Source of the DNA: Streptacidiphilus anmyonensis
GTDB taxonomy: Bacteria; Actinomycetota; Actinomycetes; Streptomycetales; Streptomycetaceae
Direction of reading: 5' to 3'
Assembly: GCF_000787855.1 (NCBI RefSeq)
Contig: NZ_BBPQ01000001.1
Location: forward strand, 1-64,000
Length of the DNA stretch: 64,000 bases
The notes under the pieces are model-generated. The model searched no databases, was not told the DNA's origin, and saw only the letters and a program-made list of their open reading frames with translations. Positions within the stretch are counted from its first letter, which is position 1. The number at the start of each line of letters is the position of its first letter. A program made the translations under genes and the position numbers. Shown here piece after piece: positions 61,175 to 64,000 of this stretch.

Positions 61175-61327
61175 ATGCGCTTCGAGATCTTCCGCCTCGA
61201 CGAGAACGGAACGGCGGTCGGGGACAGCCAGATCGCCGAGGCCGAGGCGGTCCGGTCCATTGTCGAGCACGCTGCCGCGACGGGTGACCGCGTCTACATC
61301 CGGCCGCTCGGGAACGCCACCGTCTGA
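61175..61327 (+). CDS. Small conserved protein, 50 residues
   Basis: MRFEIFRLDENGTAVGDSQI followed by a helical segment (AEAEAVRSIVEHAAATG) and DRVYIRPLGNATV: a compact alpha/beta mini-protein. ATG 61175 lies six bases after GGGAG. I recognise similar small proteins in streptomycetes but know of no function. It lies about 110 bases behind the hydrolase. Confidence 0.75.
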   Translation: MRFEIFRLDENGTAVGDSQIAEAEAVRSIVEHAAATGDRVYIRPLGNATV

Positions 61328-61445
61328 CCCCGCCGGCGCCTCTCGCCCGTCCTCGTCCGTCCTTGGTCCGTCCCTCGAAAGTGGCGTCCCCCGCACGGGT
61401 GATCGTCCTTGACGGACCGGGCGGGAGAGAGGACCGTGTTCGTCT

Positions 61446-62084
61446 ATGAGGGGCGAGCCCAGTTGCCCTAGGTGCGGGGGCCGAGTCCGCGCCCCGGGGT
61501 TGTTCACCGACACGTGGCAGTGCGACAGGCACGGGACGGTCTATCCCCTGCAGCCGATCGTCCCGCCCAGCGTCGAGGCGCTGGGCGTCGCTGTCGCCAG
61601 GGCCGAGGTGCCCGTCTGGCTGCCCTGGCCGCTGCCGGTGGGCTGGCTCTTCACGGGTATCGCGCACGCTGGTGACGATGTGTCGGGGACGCGGGCGACG
61701 GCGGTCGCCTGCTCGGGCCCCGGTCCGCTGGGCGGGCCGGGAGAGCTGCTGCTGATCGCCGAGGAGCTCGGCGTGGGTCTCGGCGCGCGCTACGCCGGGC
61801 TGCCCGGGCCCGATCCGGGCGACGCGATCGCGGTGAACCGCCCCCCGCACGCGAAGGTCCTCGCGGCGGGGCGCCCCACGGCGCTGTGGCACGTCCCGGA
61901 CGCCCCGGACGACCGCGCGGTCTTCGTCGGGGAGGCCCGCGGCCTGTGGTTGTGGGCGGTGGTCTGGCCGGAACGCTCCGGCCTGCTGATGTACGACGAG
62001 CTCGTCCTCACGGATCTCCGCGACGCGGGGGCGGAACTGGAACTCCTCCCCTGCGGAGCCCTGTCCCCGCGGATCCTGAAGTAG
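61446..62084 (+). CDS. DUF6758 family zinc-ribbon protein
   Basis: 212 residues with an N-terminal zinc ribbon (CPRCGG...WQCDRHG) and a domain containing WLPWPLPVGWLFTGIAHAGDD, GPGPLGGPGELLLIAEELGVGLGARYAG and RPTALWHV. This matches the DUF6758 family of streptomycetes; function unknown. The + strand start is ATG 61446. A TTGACG (61409-61414) lies upstream, but the -10 is not clear. It is followed after 140 bases by the PHP gene. Confidence 0.85.
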   Translation: MRGEPSCPRCGGRVRAPGLFTDTWQCDRHGTVYPLQPIVPPSVEALGVAVARAEVPVWLPWPLPVGWLFTGIAHAGDDVSGTRATAVACSGPGPLGGPGELLLIAEELGVGLGARYAGLPGPDPGDAIAVNRPPHAKVLAAGRPTALWHVPDAPDDRAVFVGEARGLWLWAVVWPERSGLLMYDELVLTDLRDAGAELELLPCGALSPRILK

Positions 62085-62213
62085 TAGCGGGCGCCTCACG
62101 CAGCCGCCGCTTGTGGCCCCCGTGCAGCCACTGATGAACCGCTGAGGGACCGGTGAGGGATCCATGAGGGACCGCTGCGCGGACATCGCCCCCGGAGGGT
62201 TGCGGCGCTCCCC

Positions 62214-62219
62214 TACCCT
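62214..62219 (+). promoter_or_regulatory. Putative -10 element, leaderless PHP gene
   Basis: TACCCT, seven bases before ATG 62227, with no ribosome binding site; the same hexamer and spacing as before the Fur-family gene. Confidence 0.5.
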
Positions 62220-62226
62220 GGACGGC

Positions 62227-63075
62227 ATGCGCATCGATCTCCACGCACACAGCAACGCCTCCGACGGGACGGACTCCCCGGCCGAGCTCGTGCGCAACGC
62301 CGTCGCAGCCGGTCTGGACGTCGTGGCGCTGACCGACCACGACACCACCGCGGGCTGGACGGAGGCGGCCGAGGCGCTGCACGGGACGGCCTTGACGCTG
62401 GTGCCGGGCGCGGAGCTGTCGTGCCGGGTCGAGGGCATCTCGATGCACATGCTGGCCTATCTCTTCGACCCGGAGGAGCCGGCGTTCGCGCGGGAGCGCG
62501 AGCTGGTGCGGACGGACCGGGTGCGGCGGGCGCAGGCCATCGTCGAGCGGTGCCGCGCGCTGGGTGCGCGGATCACGTGGGAGCAGGTCGAGCGCATCGC
62601 GGGCCGTGGAGCGGTGGGGCGGCCGCACATCGCCTCGGCGCTGGTCGAGGCCGGCGTCGTGGCGGACGTCGACGCCGCGTTCACGAAGGAGTGGCTCGCC
62701 AACGGCGGGCGCGCGGACGTGCCCAAGCGGGAGACCGACCCGGCTGAGGCCATCGCCTTGGTGCGCGAGGCGGGCGGGGTGGCGGTGTTCGCGCACCCGG
62801 GTGCGTCCAAGCGGGGGCGCACGGTCTCCGAGGCCACGATCGCGGATCTTGCCGCGGCGGGCCTGACCGGGCTGGAGGTCGATCACATGGACCACGACGA
62901 GGAGACCCGCCTCCGGCTGCGCGGGCTCGCGGCCGAGCTGGGTCTGCTGACCACCGGTTCCTCGGACTACCACGGCAGCCGAAAGACCGTCAGCCTCGGT
63001 GCGAACACCACGGATCCCGCCGTGTACGAGGCCCTTGTCGGCCTCGCGACCGGGGCGAAGCCGATCACCGGCTGA
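62227..63075 (+). CDS. PHP-domain phosphoesterase
   Basis: 282 residues. Metal-binding PHP motifs in order: DLHAHSNASDG, LTDHDT, PGAELSC, a middle His (GRPHIA), FAHPG and the C-terminal GSSDYHG. Single-domain PHP proteins of this type act as phosphoesterases, for example on nucleoside 3',5'-bisphosphates or RNA ends (trpH/RNase AM type). ATG 62227 is chosen because the family begins M-R-I-D-L-H and because of the leaderless promoter geometry. Substrate not established. Confidence 0.92.
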   Translation: MRIDLHAHSNASDGTDSPAELVRNAVAAGLDVVALTDHDTTAGWTEAAEALHGTALTLVPGAELSCRVEGISMHMLAYLFDPEEPAFARERELVRTDRVRRAQAIVERCRALGARITWEQVERIAGRGAVGRPHIASALVEAGVVADVDAAFTKEWLANGGRADVPKRETDPAEAIALVREAGGVAVFAHPGASKRGRTVSEATIADLAAAGLTGLEVDHMDHDEETRLRLRGLAAELGLLTTGSSDYHGSRKTVSLGANTTDPAVYEALVGLATGAKPITG

Positions 63076-63214
63076 GCCGTGCCGACGTTCCCCGAGTCCT
63101 CCCCGAAATCCCCTCCGCCGGACCCACGGAAAACCTGCTAGCCTCTGGCGTCTCTCGACGGGCGCCGGGGATACGCGCCCGTCCTTCTCTTTTTTCTTCT
63201 CTCGGGGTGGGTAC

Positions 63215-63685
63215 GTGGCGATTCGCCGTGCAAAGCAGAAGCAGCAGGTCATCGAGAAGCTCTCGCAGGTCGCCCCGCCCGGGGAGACCTTCATGGCCTG
63301 TGTGCACGTGGAGACCGGGCCGAGCCCGTGGCTGAACGCGATCTTCGACGAGATCCCGGTCGTCGGCATGGTCGTCGCGTTCACGCGTCGGTTCTACTTC
63401 CTGACGCTGACCAACACCTCGATCGTCGTGAACTCCGCGAGCCGGTGGACCAACCGCCCCGGCGACGTCGTCGCGGTCTTCCCGCGTCAGGCCTTCCCGG
63501 CGAGCCGGATCAACCGCGCGACCGTGTGGAGCTCGATGTACGTCGAGATGACGCCGGGCGCCAAGCCCACGCGCCTCAACATCCACCGTTACTGGCGGGA
63601 CGAGCTGGACCAGCTCCTCGGCGCGCTGCCGCAGGCGCAGATCCCGGCGCAGGGCGGCGCCCCGACGGGTCAGCCGCAGTTCTGA
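63215..63685 (+). CDS. Conserved hypothetical protein, 156 residues
   Basis: The GTG at 63215 follows GGGGTGGG. The sequence starts with a basic helix (IRRAKQKQQVIEKL) and then contains GETFMACVHVETGPSPWLNA, VVGMVVAFTRRFYFLTLT and SIVVNSASRW, an alternating beta-rich pattern like a small PH-like or YdjM-type domain. The last 20 residues are Gln/Pro/Gly-rich. I know no function. It is convergent with the partial gene at the window end; a pyrimidine run (63182-63201) lies just upstream of the start. Confidence 0.75.
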   Translation: MAIRRAKQKQQVIEKLSQVAPPGETFMACVHVETGPSPWLNAIFDEIPVVGMVVAFTRRFYFLTLTNTSIVVNSASRWTNRPGDVVAVFPRQAFPASRINRATVWSSMYVEMTPGAKPTRLNIHRYWRDELDQLLGALPQAQIPAQGGAPTGQPQF

Positions 63686-63692
63686 TCCGACG

Positions 63693-64000
63693 TCACACGT
63701 CGCCGAGCGGTACGGACTTGCGCTCCTGGTCGCGCAGGTCCGTACCGTGGCGCAGCCACCGCTCCTGAAGCTCGGCGGCGCCGTGCACGCGCTTGTGGGC
63801 GGCCTCGTTCGGGGTCATCGGCAGCAGCGGCAGGAAACGGATCGGCTCGGCCGGCTCGGGGAGCTCCAAGTCCTCGACCAGGCCGCCCGGTTCGGCGACC
63901 AGGAACGACGTGAAGGGTGCGCCCGGCCAGAGCGGCTCGCCCAGGTCCAGCGAGGCGCCCGGCGCCACGACCAGCCCCTCCACCTGCGGCGCGGCCGCGA
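63693..64000 (-). CDS. Suppressor-of-fused-like protein, C-terminal part
   Basis: The visible part, about 102 codons, is open to the window edge, so the gene continues beyond it. It reads ...VEGLVVAPGASLDLGEPLWP, then GAPFTSFLVAEPGGL, FLPLLPMTPNEAAHKRVHGA and ERWLRHGTDLRD. The LLPMTxxExxxKxxxGxxxLxExW pattern matches bacterial suppressor-of-fused (SUFU) domain proteins, which are sometimes linked to toxin immunity. The N-terminal part is not in the window, so the call is tentative. Confidence 0.6.
   Translation of the reverse strand, partial: AAAPQVEGLVVAPGASLDLGEPLWPGAPFTSFLVAEPGGLVEDLELPEPAEPIRFLPLLPMTPNEAAHKRVHGAAELQERWLRHGTDLRDQERKSVPLGDV

Overview
The window is chromosomal DNA from a high-GC actinomycete, almost certainly a member of the Streptomycetaceae. 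The evidence is GC-saturated third codon positions, frequent GTG starts, a WblC/WhiB7 regulator, the SigR/RsrA thiol-stress pair, mycoredoxin, AdnAB recombination helicases and tRNA genes without an encoded CCA. Nearly all genes are conserved core or housekeeping genes. I see no prophage, CRISPR array, intact insertion sequence or biosynthetic gene cluster.

Layout. 1-4.6 kb: HD-GYP phosphodiesterase, rsrA-sigR, an SRAP-domain protein and an M50 peptidase. 4.8-10 kb: aroA-rsgA, an SMR transporter, hisN, a DedA protein and a Fur-family regulator. 10.1-14.8 kb: a Sel1/TPR repeat protein, two initiator tRNA genes about 0.6 kb apart, a UPF0182 gene cut down to its N-terminal membrane domain, and a PPA1309-family gene. 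15-22.6 kb: a PDZ-Lon-like protease, moaE, an SDR protein, a DUF2342 metalloprotease-like protein, a NUDIX hydrolase, a YgjP-type metallopeptidase and a ThiF/TOMM-like protein. 22.7-28.4 kb: an ABC1 kinase, wblC with a complex leader, uvrD2 and mycoredoxin. 28.5-35.7 kb: a GntR regulator, an anti-sigma-type ATPase, nudC-dipeptidase, an EEP hydrolase and a PP2C phosphatase. 35.9-43.7 kb: adnA-adnB with a small lipoprotein-like relic between them, and an alkyltransferase-like gene. 44-52.3 kb: a pseudokinase/flippase-like membrane protein, moeZ, and a three-gene unit of PelF-like glycosyltransferase, membrane protein and epimerase. 53-64 kb: two alpha/beta hydrolases, TetR, DUF3107, a ferritin-like protein, a DEAD-box helicase, a DUF6758 protein, a PHP phosphoesterase and a partial suppressor-of-fused-like gene.

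How the genes work together. Thiol and antibiotic stress is the connecting theme. Sequences matching the SigR consensus (GGAAT, 18 bases, GTT) lie upstream of sigR, mycoredoxin and moeZ. The wblC gene has an attenuator-type hairpin, upstream reading frames and a promoter candidate with an AT-rich block beside its -35, as expected for an autoregulated WhiB7-type gene. A second theme is DNA repair: SRAP, UvrD2, AdnAB and the alkyltransferase-like protein. At least ten genes look leaderless, with a TANNNT -10 element 6-8 bases before the start codon.

The most unusual places are the wblC leader, the tRNA-fMet duplication beside the truncated UPF0182 gene, the relic inside the adnAB operon, and compensating frameshifts in the repetitive tail of the DEAD-box helicase.
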